From Nitrospira sp. (lineage in GTDB: Bacteria > Nitrospirota > Nitrospiria > Nitrospirales > Nitrospiraceae): a stretch of 7,373 nt of DNA. The DNA lies in assembly GCA_012032965.1 (NCBI GenBank), contig JAAUPT010000077.1:1-7373 (forward strand), read 5' to 3'. Positions 1 to 5,892 of the stretch are shown here, one piece after another. Both the position numbers and the translations under genes were made by a program. Every line of letters begins with the position of its first letter. Position 1 is the first letter of the stretch. A model generated the notes under the pieces. The model saw nothing but the letters and a program-made list of their open reading frames with translations. It ran no database searches and was not told the origin of the DNA.

Positions 1-436
1 GAGATTTGGCGGAAACGAAAGGTTAGTAGGTTCATAATTCCGTACCCGTCATCACGGTTAGTCGGATTTGGAACCTTTAGCAAGATACTCGGTGCAGCTA
101 ATCTACACCAACTTCTACCCCTTCTGCAGCTCCCCCTTCTACACCTATTTCCCTTCGCATGTCACACCTACCCACGGGGGGGGTACCCTTGCGCAGGGTT
201 TCTCCGCCTAAACCGAGACGAGGGGGGCAGACCGGTGCTAGTGAAACTCGCGCACATAAGGCGTGTTCTAACCATTAGCATTTGAAACATCGGGCAGGAC
301 ATGTCATAGCCCTCTCGACCGTCAGCAAGGAGAGAGAGCTTGAACGCATCATGAGATTGCGTCCCCAACGGGATTTGCTAAAGGGGGAAGCGATCCCCTA
401 ACCTTCCAAAGTGTCGTAATCGCTCTAGCAGCTTAG
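1..436. other. Non-coding stretch with scattered tRNA-like pieces
   Basis: I find no convincing protein gene here; the only reading frame of note (168-368, minus) has no recognisable motif or ribosome binding site. Read on the minus strand, several pieces resemble parts of tRNAs: a D-arm-like run near 253-275 (AATGGTTAGAACACGCC), a run near 211-228 resembling the 5' half of tRNA-Glu (CCCTCGTCTCGGTTTAGG), and a T-arm-like run near 64-77 (AGGTTCCAAATCC). None folds into a full cloverleaf by eye. A run of eight G lies at 176-183. A 5-bp hairpin ACCCT/AGGGT is at 185-199. The stretch could be the worn remains of a tRNA cluster or an integration site, or simply low-quality or anonymous intergenic DNA. 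Confidence 0.4.
376..430 (-). repeat. Long-range inverted repeat with inner GC hairpin
   Basis: On the minus strand TGCTA and AGCGAT near the right edge are matched by ATCGCT and TAGCA further along. They can form two stacked stems of 5 and 6 bp with unequal internal gaps. A competing fold pairs GGGGA with TCCCC around a five-base loop (384-398) and is followed by CCTTT, which would make a weak intrinsic terminator for transcription arriving from the right. The outer 7 bp (TGCTAGA with TTTAGCA, one G-T pair) plus a 17-base T-arm-like hairpin also look tRNA-like, but there is no anticodon arm. The role is unknown. Confidence 0.3.
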
Positions 437-500
437 TGGCTTCGTAAGGTCGAACCTACGGCCCGCTGATTAAGAGTCAGTAGCGATCGGTTCTCAGCCA
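437..500 (-). pseudogene. Degenerate tRNA-Lys(CUU)-like element lacking a D-arm
   Basis: The minus strand shows a clear anticodon arm: 4 bp CTGA/TCAG around the loop CTCTTAA, which reads anticodon CUU (lysine, AAG). It is followed by a 5-base variable loop and a T-arm GTAGG-TTCGAC-CTTAC, whose 5-bp stem has one G-T pair and whose loop has 6 bases where 7 are normal. The ends TGGCT (5') and AGCCA (3') can form five of the seven acceptor pairs. Only 12 bases separate the acceptor from the anticodon stem, against about 19 in a normal tRNA, so there is no room for a D-arm. No CCA is encoded; CTA follows. It may be a decayed tRNA, an integration-site remnant carrying a tRNA 3' half, or a tRNA damaged by sequencing errors. 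Confidence 0.4.
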
Positions 501-510
501 ACCAGGCTGA
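494..510 (-). other. Hairpin directly after the GWEL-motif gene
   Basis: A perfect 6-bp stem (TCAGCC/GGCTGA) with a five-base loop begins at the base after the TAA stop of the small membrane protein gene. It could end the polA transcript, but no T-run follows, so it does not fit a standard intrinsic terminator. It might instead protect the 3' end of the RNA. Its distal arm overlaps the 5' end of the tRNA-Lys-like element. Confidence 0.35.
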
Positions 511-768
511 TTACTTCTTAAAGATCAGCCTCGGCTCGGTCATGCTCCCCATCGGGACTGCTACCAACTCCCACCCGCTCGCACCATACTCGTTCAACCT
601 GGTTTGCATATTCTGGGTGTCAGGGAGCACCTCGACGATTCTGTACTGAAACCGTTTCGGTTCTTGCGCCTTGGCCATGAACGGTTGGCCAATGAGAAAC
701 ACAAGCGCTATGACCCCAAGGCTGAGGGCTGCTATTATCCACGCCACCGAAATGCGTATAGTCAACAT
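511..768 (-). CDS. Small membrane-anchored protein with GWEL motif (DUF4177-like)
   Basis: An 85-residue protein. Residues about 7-27 are strongly hydrophobic and read as a membrane anchor or uncleaved signal sequence, followed by a short linker and a compact domain (about 40-85). That domain carries YRIVEV, then LNEYGASGWELVAV, and ends in RLIFKK. The tyrosine-rich first strand, the LN-x-x-G-x-x-GWEL core and the terminal IFKK are typical of DUF4177-type small domains, whose biochemical role is not known. The start is supported by GAGG at 775-778, six bases before ATG. The gene begins only 24 bases after the polA stop on the same strand, so the two are probably cotranscribed. Its reading frame is intact, unlike several neighbours. 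Confidence 0.75.
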   Translation of the reverse strand: MLTIRISVAWIIAALSLGVIALVFLIGQPFMAKAQEPKRFQYRIVEVLPDTQNMQTRLNEYGASGWELVAVPMGSMTEPRLIFKK

Positions 769-774
769 GTGTTA

Positions 775-778
775 CCTC
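775..778 (-). promoter_or_regulatory. Ribosome binding site of the GWEL-motif gene
   Basis: GAGG on the minus strand lies six bases before the ATG at 768, in the short gap after polA. This fixes the start of the 85-residue protein. Confidence 0.6.
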
Positions 779-792
779 GCAGTGGTTAAGAG

Positions 793-3451
793 TTACGGAT
801 GCGCCACCCGCCAGTTTTTGCCGACGCCTAAGTCAACTTTAAGCGGCACCGATATGCCCAACTGTTTCCCGACGCTTTCCATCTCCTGTTTCACCAACCG
901 CTTCGTCTCTTCCAGGTCATGATCCGGCACTTCAAAGATGAGTTCGTCGTGGACTTGGAGGATCATCTTCACATGCGGCAGTTCTTCGTGGAGTTTCTTA
1001 TGGACATTGATCATGGCGACTTTAATCAAGTCGGCTGCCGAGCCTTGGATGGGGCTGTTAACCGCTATACGTTCGCCGGAGCCTCGTTGGGCCGGATCGC
1101 CACTTTGTAGCTCAGGAATAGGCCGGCGCCGGCCGAGGATGGTCGTGGTGTAGCCCTTCTCTCGACCTTCAGCGATGTTCCGATCCATGAGGGCCCGGAC
1201 AGCTGAGAATCGCTCGAAGAAGGTGTCGATGTATTTTTTCGCTTCTGTTTGAGGTACGCCCAGGTTTTGCGAGAGGCCGAACGGACTGATGCCGTAGACG
1301 ATTCCAAAGACCACGGTTTTAGCGGCGCGGCGCATGTCCCTCGTGATCTGACTGGACGGCAGGCTGAAGATCTCCATGGCCGTTGCCATGTGGATGTCTT
1401 CACCCTTGGTAAACACGGACAGGAGACGGGGATCTTGCGAGAGATGGGCCAGGATGCGCGGCTCGATCTGGCTGTAGTCGGCGCAGAGGAGTTCATGGCC
1501 TTTGGGAACGATAAACGCTTCGCGAATACGCAGGCCGTAATCGCCCTTTACGGGAATGTTTTGAAGATTCGGATCGGTGGACGAGAGTCGCCCGGTGGAG
1601 GCGACGGTCTGGTTCAGCGAGGTGTGGAGTCGTTTTGTCTCCGGCCTGACAAGTTCGGGAAGGGCGTCCACGTAAGTCGATTTGAGTTTACTGAGGCTTC
1701 GGTAGTTCAGAATCTGGGCCGGTAGCTCGTGTTGCGTCGCGAGCTGTGTCAAAGTGTCTTCGTCGGTGGAATAACCGGTTTTGGTCTTGCGCAGTGGCTT
1801 CAACCCAAGCTTGTCGAACAAGACGACAGCCAGCTGCTTTGGTGAATTGACGTTGAACTCTTCGCCCGCAGCCCGGGCGATAGTTTCCATCATGCGATCG
1901 AGTTCCCGTTCGAGCTCCTTACTCAGCTCGTGGAGTCCCGTGATATCCAGTAGAAACCCATTTCGTTCGATCTCGGCGAGGACAGGGACGAGCGGCATCT
2001 CAACATCGATGAAGAGTTTTGAGCTTCCTTGCTCCATCAGCTGGTCTCTCAGGATCGGCTCGAGCTTGGCCAGGGCGGTGGCAGCTTCCGCTGCAGCTTC
2101 TCGTGAACCAGTGTCGACCTCGAAGAGGGACCGTGGTTGTGCCTTCTCATGCGATCCCGATCCCAGCCGTTTGCCCAACCGCTCCAACGCGATCGTTTCG
2201 AGGCTATGGTCTCGGCGGTTCGGATTGAGCAAGTAGTCCCCGATCACCGTGTCCACGTACGGTGGAGCCAAAGTAATACCGATTCGATGGAAGGCCAGCA
2301 GGGTGGCTTTAAGGTCGTGATACGACTTTGATCCTCTGCGTGTCGTGCAGGACAGGCAGGATCGGCCGCATGAATGTGTGCACGTCGATCGGAATGAACG
2401 CTGCGTGCTCACCGGTGGAGACGGCCATGCCGAGTACGTCGGTATGGACACCTGGTTGGCCGGCTAACAAACAGTGCAGGCCGAGGGGCTGGTTTTTCGG
2501 CAAACTTTCGACGAATCGTTGCGCCGTTGCTTCGTCTTCGATGGCGGTGATGTCTTGAGCATGCATTTCCTGCTGCTTCGGCGATGACTGAAGGCTCTTG
2601 AGAAGGGAGGTGAATTCCAACTCGCGGAGTAGGTCTGTCAATTGCTCGTCATGCGGCGGCTTGATCCGATACGAGTCAGGATGAAATTCCACAGGACTCT
2701 GGGTGTCGATCGTCGCGAGTTTCCGGCTAAGACGAGCATTCTCTGCCTGTTCGGTGAGGAGTACCTTGATGCGGACGGGGGTGACCTCGTCGAGACGGCG
2801 TAGCAGTTCTTCGATCGTCCCGAACTGCGCGATCAGTTTTATCGCGGTTTTTTCTCCAATGCCTTTCACGCCAGGAATGTTGTCGCTGGTATCTCCCATA
2901 AGTCCCATGACTTCGACCACGCCTGCGGGTTGGACCCCGAACTTCGCCACACATTCTGCATCGCCGGACCACTTGTCCTTAACCGGATCGTAGATGCGAA
3001 CGTGTGGGGTCAGTAACTGCAGCATGTCCTTGTCGCCTGTGACGATCACGACGTCGTACCCGGCTTGCTCTGCCTGCCTGGCCAACGTGCCGATCAGATC
3101 GTCCGCTTCGTATCCGGATTGCCTGACGGCAGGAATGTTCAACGCCTCCACGGCCCGATGAATGTAAGGGATCTGTGCTTTCATTCCGTCCGGCATCGGC
3201 GGCCGCTGCGCCTTATATTCTTTGAACGCTTCGTGCCGGAGTGTCGGCCCTTTCTCGTCGAAGGCTACCGCAAGACCGTCCGGCCTGTGCTCGCGGATAA
3301 TTTTCAGCAGGGTGGTCATGAATCCGTAGACCGCGTTGGTCTGGAGACCTTTTGAATTGTTCAACGCCGGTAGGGCAAAAAAGGCGCGATAGATGTAGGC
3401 GCTGCCGTCGATCAGGTAGAGTATCTTCTTCGCGTCCGTTGAGTCAGGCAT
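793..3451 (-). CDS. polA: DNA polymerase I, one frameshift near 2323
   Basis: Fills gaps in DNA repair and replaces Okazaki primers. Removing one base near 2323 joins two frames into an 885-residue protein, normal for full-length Pol I. The 5' nuclease domain (about 1-290) keeps its metal ligands: D15, D65, E115/D117/D118, D140/D142, D187/D190, plus the GVKGIGEKTA helix-hairpin-helix. The polymerase has motif A (DYSQIEPR, D658, steric-gate E663), motif B (R707, K711, F715, Y719) and motif C (QVHDE, D835). The middle 3'-5' exonuclease domain (about 305-475) appears to have lost its acidic catalytic residues: LGLHCLLAG stands where FDTETD is expected. The frame breaks after IKV at residue 376; reading resumes at YHDLKATL. 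No strong ribosome binding site precedes the ATG. It lies between the PGPGW gene and the GWEL-motif gene, all on one strand. Confidence 0.95.
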
Positions 3452-3544
3452 AGATGGTGACTATCGTTGGGCGGAATGAGTAATAAGAAGTCGGCTTTTC
3501 AAAATGTTCGACGGCCAATCGGGAACAGTCAGTGGGGTTCGGGT

Positions 3545-3994
3545 TCACGGTTGGGGCGCAATCGTAAGCGGCGGCTTCCTGAATTTCTGGCGCATATTGT
3601 TGATGGTGTTCAGGACAGCAGGTTGGCCGATCATTCTCGCCTCCAATTTTCGCTTCCCGGGGAAATCCAGCATGGTCACACCGATCAACATCGTGAGAAT
3701 GCCCTGGCCAGGCAAAAACAACATCAAGAAACCGGCGAACAGAAAAATGGCTCCGACCACGTTTTTCACAACGTGGCCCAATAACCGAAGTACCGGGTGA
3801 TGATCTTCCAGCCAGCGACGCGGAACACGAGTGTCGAAGAAATCCGTTGGAAGTCGGACGAGGATGAAAGGGATCGCAATCAACGATCCGACAAAGAACA
3901 CAACCGAGAGCACCGTCAGGGTTACGAGGGTTTCGGTTGAGACGTACTGCTGAACCGCGGTAAGAAGCCAATCCATCGGGCGGCATCCTAGCAT
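3545..3994 (-). CDS. PGPGW-type transmembrane protein
   Basis: A 149-residue inner-membrane protein of unknown function. Hydrophobic segments lie at about 23-46, 70-93 and 97-110. Between the second and third is FLPGQGILTML, a variant of the proline-glycine motif (PGPGW) that names this family of putative transmembrane proteins, followed by LDFPGKRKLE, also typical of it. The C-terminal tail is basic and probably cytoplasmic. The start is uncertain. ATG at 3994 has only a distant GAGGGG, while ATG at 3976 (MDWLL) has AGGA nine bases ahead and may be the true start, giving 143 residues. It precedes polA by 93 bases on the same strand. I see no terminator in that gap, so readthrough into polA is possible. 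Confidence 0.75.
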   Translation of the reverse strand: MLGCRPMDWLLTAVQQYVSTETLVTLTVLSVVFFVGSLIAIPFILVRLPTDFFDTRVPRRWLEDHHPVLRLLGHVVKNVVGAIFLFAGFLMLFLPGQGILTMLIGVTMLDFPGKRKLEARMIGQPAVLNTINNMRQKFRKPPLTIAPQP

Positions 3995-4037
3995 GGGCCT
4001 TCGCGCCCCTCAAGGCGGTGGAGAGCAAAGTCTCGTG

Positions 4038-4066
4038 TTTACGCAGTTGAGCCTGGTCGCTATAAT
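4038..4066 (+). promoter_or_regulatory. Sigma-70-type promoter for the secreted protein/DsrE-like pair
   Basis: A perfect TATAAT at 4061-4066 is preceded, across a 17-base spacer, by TTTACG at 4038-4043, which matches four of six bases of TTGACA. Transcription would start near 4073, about 15 bases before the ATG at 4088, giving a very short leader. The promoter lies in the 93-base gap between two divergent genes. Confidence 0.6.
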
Positions 4067-4076
4067 CACCATGCAT

Positions 4077-4080
4077 GGAG
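4077..4080 (+). promoter_or_regulatory. Ribosome binding site of the secreted protein gene
   Basis: GGAG seven bases before the ATG at 4088. It supports this start over the internal methionine codon at 4136. The first two bases also fall in the palindrome CCATGCATGG (4069-4078). Confidence 0.6.
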
Positions 4081-4087
4081 CTGCGAC

Positions 4088-4450
4088 ATGACCTTCGATC
4101 GGCCGTATGCGGTGGGGTTATGGCTCCTGCTCAGGATGACGTTCGTGGTCTGGTGTGTTTCAGTTGCGGGCCTGGTCGTAAACGCCGCTTCTGCTGGCGA
4201 CGACCTTCAGATCGAGGTAACTCAAAAAGGAGCCGGTAAACAGGTTGTTATTTCACAAGGGGCGAAGGAATGGTTCATGCTGGTCGATGTTACTCCTGAA
4301 AATGCTGTCGTGATCAGGCAAGAGAAGGAACATGATCGCTATCTTGTCGATGAAAGTGAGACACATGATCGTCCGATGAGTGCCGCTGAAGTTGATTCGG
4401 CTATTTTGGACTATGTGAACAGCGTGAAAGCCCGTTCACAGAAGAAGTAA
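4088..4450 (+). CDS. Secreted or periplasmic protein of unknown function
   Basis: A 120-residue protein I do not recognise. Residues 1-36 look like an export signal: an arginine near the start, a long hydrophobic stretch (about 8-33) and an A-x-A cleavage site (ASA, after residue 36). The mature part of about 84 residues is hydrophilic and highly charged, with alternating patterns suggesting beta strands (LQIEVTQKG, KQVVISQGAKEWFMLVDV, AVVIRQEKE) and a helix near the C-terminus (AAEVDSAILDYVNSVKA). It has no cysteine after the signal and no lipobox. It is the first gene behind the promoter at 4038-4066, and its stop is two bases before the next ATG, so it is almost certainly cotranscribed with the DsrE-like gene. 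Confidence 0.7.
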   Translation: MTFDRPYAVGLWLLLRMTFVVWCVSVAGLVVNAASAGDDLQIEVTQKGAGKQVVISQGAKEWFMLVDVTPENAVVIRQEKEHDRYLVDESETHDRPMSAAEVDSAILDYVNSVKARSQKK

Positions 4451-4452
4451 CT

Positions 4453-4870
4453 ATGTCGACAAAACCAAAGTTCGTGATTTTTGCCCACAACGCGACGTAC
4501 GATAAGCTCCACCAAGTTGCGACACTCGGTATGACGCCGCGGCCATGGGCAAAGACGTGATTGTCGTCTTGTTATTCTGGACGATCAAAAACTCGCTGAA
4601 GGAAAGATCGATCAGATTGATTTTCCACCGGAATATGCCGATTCGGCCGAGGAGGTCGCTCGGCTGCTCAAAGAGAAGAAGGTGCCGAAGATCTCAGAAA
4701 TGTTTCAGGATGCCAAGCATGTTGGGAAGCTTCGGCTCATCGCCTGCAGCGCTGGATTGGAATATATGGGCGTGGATGCGAACGCGGTCGAAAAGAATGT
4801 GGATGAGGTGCTTGGTTTGCCGGCCATCCTTTCGCTGACTGCTGAGGCGGAAACGAAATTATTTATTTGA
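4453..4870 (+). CDS. DsrE-like family protein, two frameshifts
   Basis: Adding one base near 4537 and one A in the A5 run at 4587-4591 gives a continuous 139-residue protein ending at the TGA of 4868-4870. It then reads KFVIFAHNATYDKLHQVA at the N-terminus, GMTAAAMGKDVIVVLLFW at about 26-43, and LRLIACSAGLEYMGVD (C99) near the C-terminus. This is the pattern of DsrE/DsrF-like proteins: small alpha/beta folds in which a cysteine in the last third may carry sulfur or take part in redox chemistry. The precise partner is unknown. The start is two bases after the preceding gene's stop, with GAAG at the end of that gene as a possible binding site. As written, translation stops after 35 residues. 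The family call is from recall. Confidence 0.65.
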
Positions 4871-4898
4871 CCGCTCGCCTGCATCATGCTCCCCACCA

Positions 4899-5557
4899 CT
4901 AACGAGATTTCTTTACCCCTGCTCGATCGCACAATTGTGCCAATTTGCATGTGCTGCACAACGGTGAAACCGGGAGACAAAGGTTTTGTCCATAGGGGAC
5001 GAGGAGATCGTTATAGGTGATCCAGTACTGTTTGGGGAGTTTCCGCCTGAGCGCTTTTTCCGATTCTTCCGGCGTCTTCGTTTTGATGTAGCCCCACCGG
5101 TTACTGATGCGATGGACATGCACGTCGACGCAGATGCCCGGCTTCTGAAACCCAACGGTGACAACCAGATTTGCGGTTTTTCTTCCAACTCCCGGGAGGG
5201 TCACCAGCTTGTCGATAGAGTCCGGTACCGTGCCTTCGTACTCGTCTATCAGCCGACGGCAGATTTGATGAATCGATTTGGCCTTCGTTCGATAGAATCC
5301 GACTGGGTAAATCGCCTGTTCGATCTTTTTAGAGGCAGTTTCAGCATTGATGCCGGGTTGCGCGCCATGGCGAACAGCCTATCACTGGCTTCCCTAGTAG
5401 TTTTGTCTTTGGTGCGAAGACTCAGGAGACAGGAGATGAGGATCAAAAAAGGATCTCGGTGGGATTGCTTAGCGACGACTCCAAGGACCGGTTCTTGCCA
5501 CCGGCCCACCTCTTGCCTGACAAGTCGGATAGCCTCGTGGACTTGATCCCGGCGCAT
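4899..5557 (-). CDS. nth: Endonuclease III, one frameshift in an A-run
   Basis: Base-excision repair DNA glycosylase/AP lyase that removes oxidised pyrimidines. Adding one A to the run at 5326-5330 (T5 on the plus strand) joins two frames into 219 residues, close to the 211 of the E. coli enzyme. The helix-hairpin-helix LPGVGRKTANLVV holds the catalytic lysine, and VDVHVHRISNR holds the catalytic aspartate. The C-terminus has four cysteines spaced C-x6-C-x2-C-x5-C, the standard [4Fe-4S] cluster ligands. The break follows LKLPLK; reading resumes as KIEQAIYPVGFYRTKA. The ATG at 5557 lacks a clear ribosome binding site. It lies 68 bases after rpsU on the same strand and converges on the DsrE-like gene with only 28 bases between the two stops. 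Confidence 0.93.
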
Positions 5558-5625
5558 CAGGTTTGTTGCATGAGAGCGAGAGGAGTGATGGGACCCAGGG
5601 GATTACGAAAACTCTACGGACACGT

Positions 5626-5820
5626 TTATTCAGGTCTCCGCTTGGAGAGCCACTTCTGTCGACGTCTCTGTGCTTCGCGCTGTTTGGCCTTCTTCCTGAC
5701 ACTGGGCTTCTCATAGAAACGACGTCGCTTTAGCTCGCGGAACAGACCCTCTCCTGCCAATTTCTTTTTAGCGACCTTGAGGGCTTTTTCAACGTTGTTG
5801 TTAAAAACCTTGATTTCCAT
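5626..5820 (-). CDS. rpsU: 30S ribosomal protein S21
   Basis: A 64-residue, very basic protein that begins MEIKVFNNNVEKALKVAKKK and continues with GLFRELKRRRFYEKPSVRKK, the S21 signature, ending in an arginine/lysine-rich helix. S21 binds the small subunit near the 3' end of 16S rRNA and helps translation begin. The length is normal and the frame intact. The ATG has only a weak AAAG-type binding site, which is common for rpsU. The leader holds mutually exclusive hairpins (listed separately). The gene lies between ftcD (72 bases upstream) and nth (68 bases downstream), all on one strand. Confidence 0.95.
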   Translation of the reverse strand: MEIKVFNNNVEKALKVAKKKLAGEGLFRELKRRRFYEKPSVRKKAKQREAQRRRQKWLSKRRPE

Positions 5821-5825
5821 TCGGT

Positions 5826-5858
5826 TGACTTTCGACTTTCTCAGGCCAAGTCAGCCTG
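5826..5858 (-). promoter_or_regulatory. Possible switching hairpins in the rpsU leader
   Basis: Just before rpsU the minus strand can form CAGGC/GCCTG (5842-5858, loop TGACTTG). Alternatively the loop sequence can pair as GACTT with AAGTC (5834-5838) or as TGACTT with AAGTCA (5826-5831). The first fold excludes the other two. The third ends five bases from the ATG and would crowd the ribosome binding site. This is a fold seen by eye only. Confidence 0.25.
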
Positions 5859-5892
5859 CTGCTTATGGTTTTCACGAATTCGGCGTCGGAGT

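Noticed and set aside
215..228. 14-base exact repeat GAGACGAGGGGGGC shared with 6857-6870 inside ftcD
   Set aside because: Short, G-rich and without flanking target-site or inverted-repeat structure; probably coincidence.
168..368. 66-residue reading frame on the minus strand
   Set aside because: No recognisable motif, no ribosome binding site seen, and it runs through G/C homopolymers and the tRNA-like pieces.
384..398. Intrinsic terminator for the polA group
   Set aside because: The stem is good but the trailing sequence is CCTTTAG, too short a T-run, and it lies more than 100 bases after the last gene; left as part of the inverted-repeat entry.
376..430. A second complete tRNA next to the Lys-like element
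   Set aside because: The acceptor-like ends pair and there is a T-arm-like hairpin, but no anticodon stem and loop can be formed, so it is not called a tRNA.
1249..2236. Long plus-strand reading frames opposite polA (1249-1725 and 1781-2236)
   Set aside because: They lie opposite conserved polymerase motifs and are explained by high GC and codon bias of the real gene.
3444..4076. 210-residue reading frame on the minus strand
   Set aside because: It overlaps the whole PGPGW gene in another frame and has low-complexity, unprotein-like composition; the PGPGW frame shows clear family motifs.
5469..5714. 81-residue reading frame overlapping rpsU and nth on the same strand
   Set aside because: It is an out-of-frame reading of rpsU and the start of nth, with no motif of its own.
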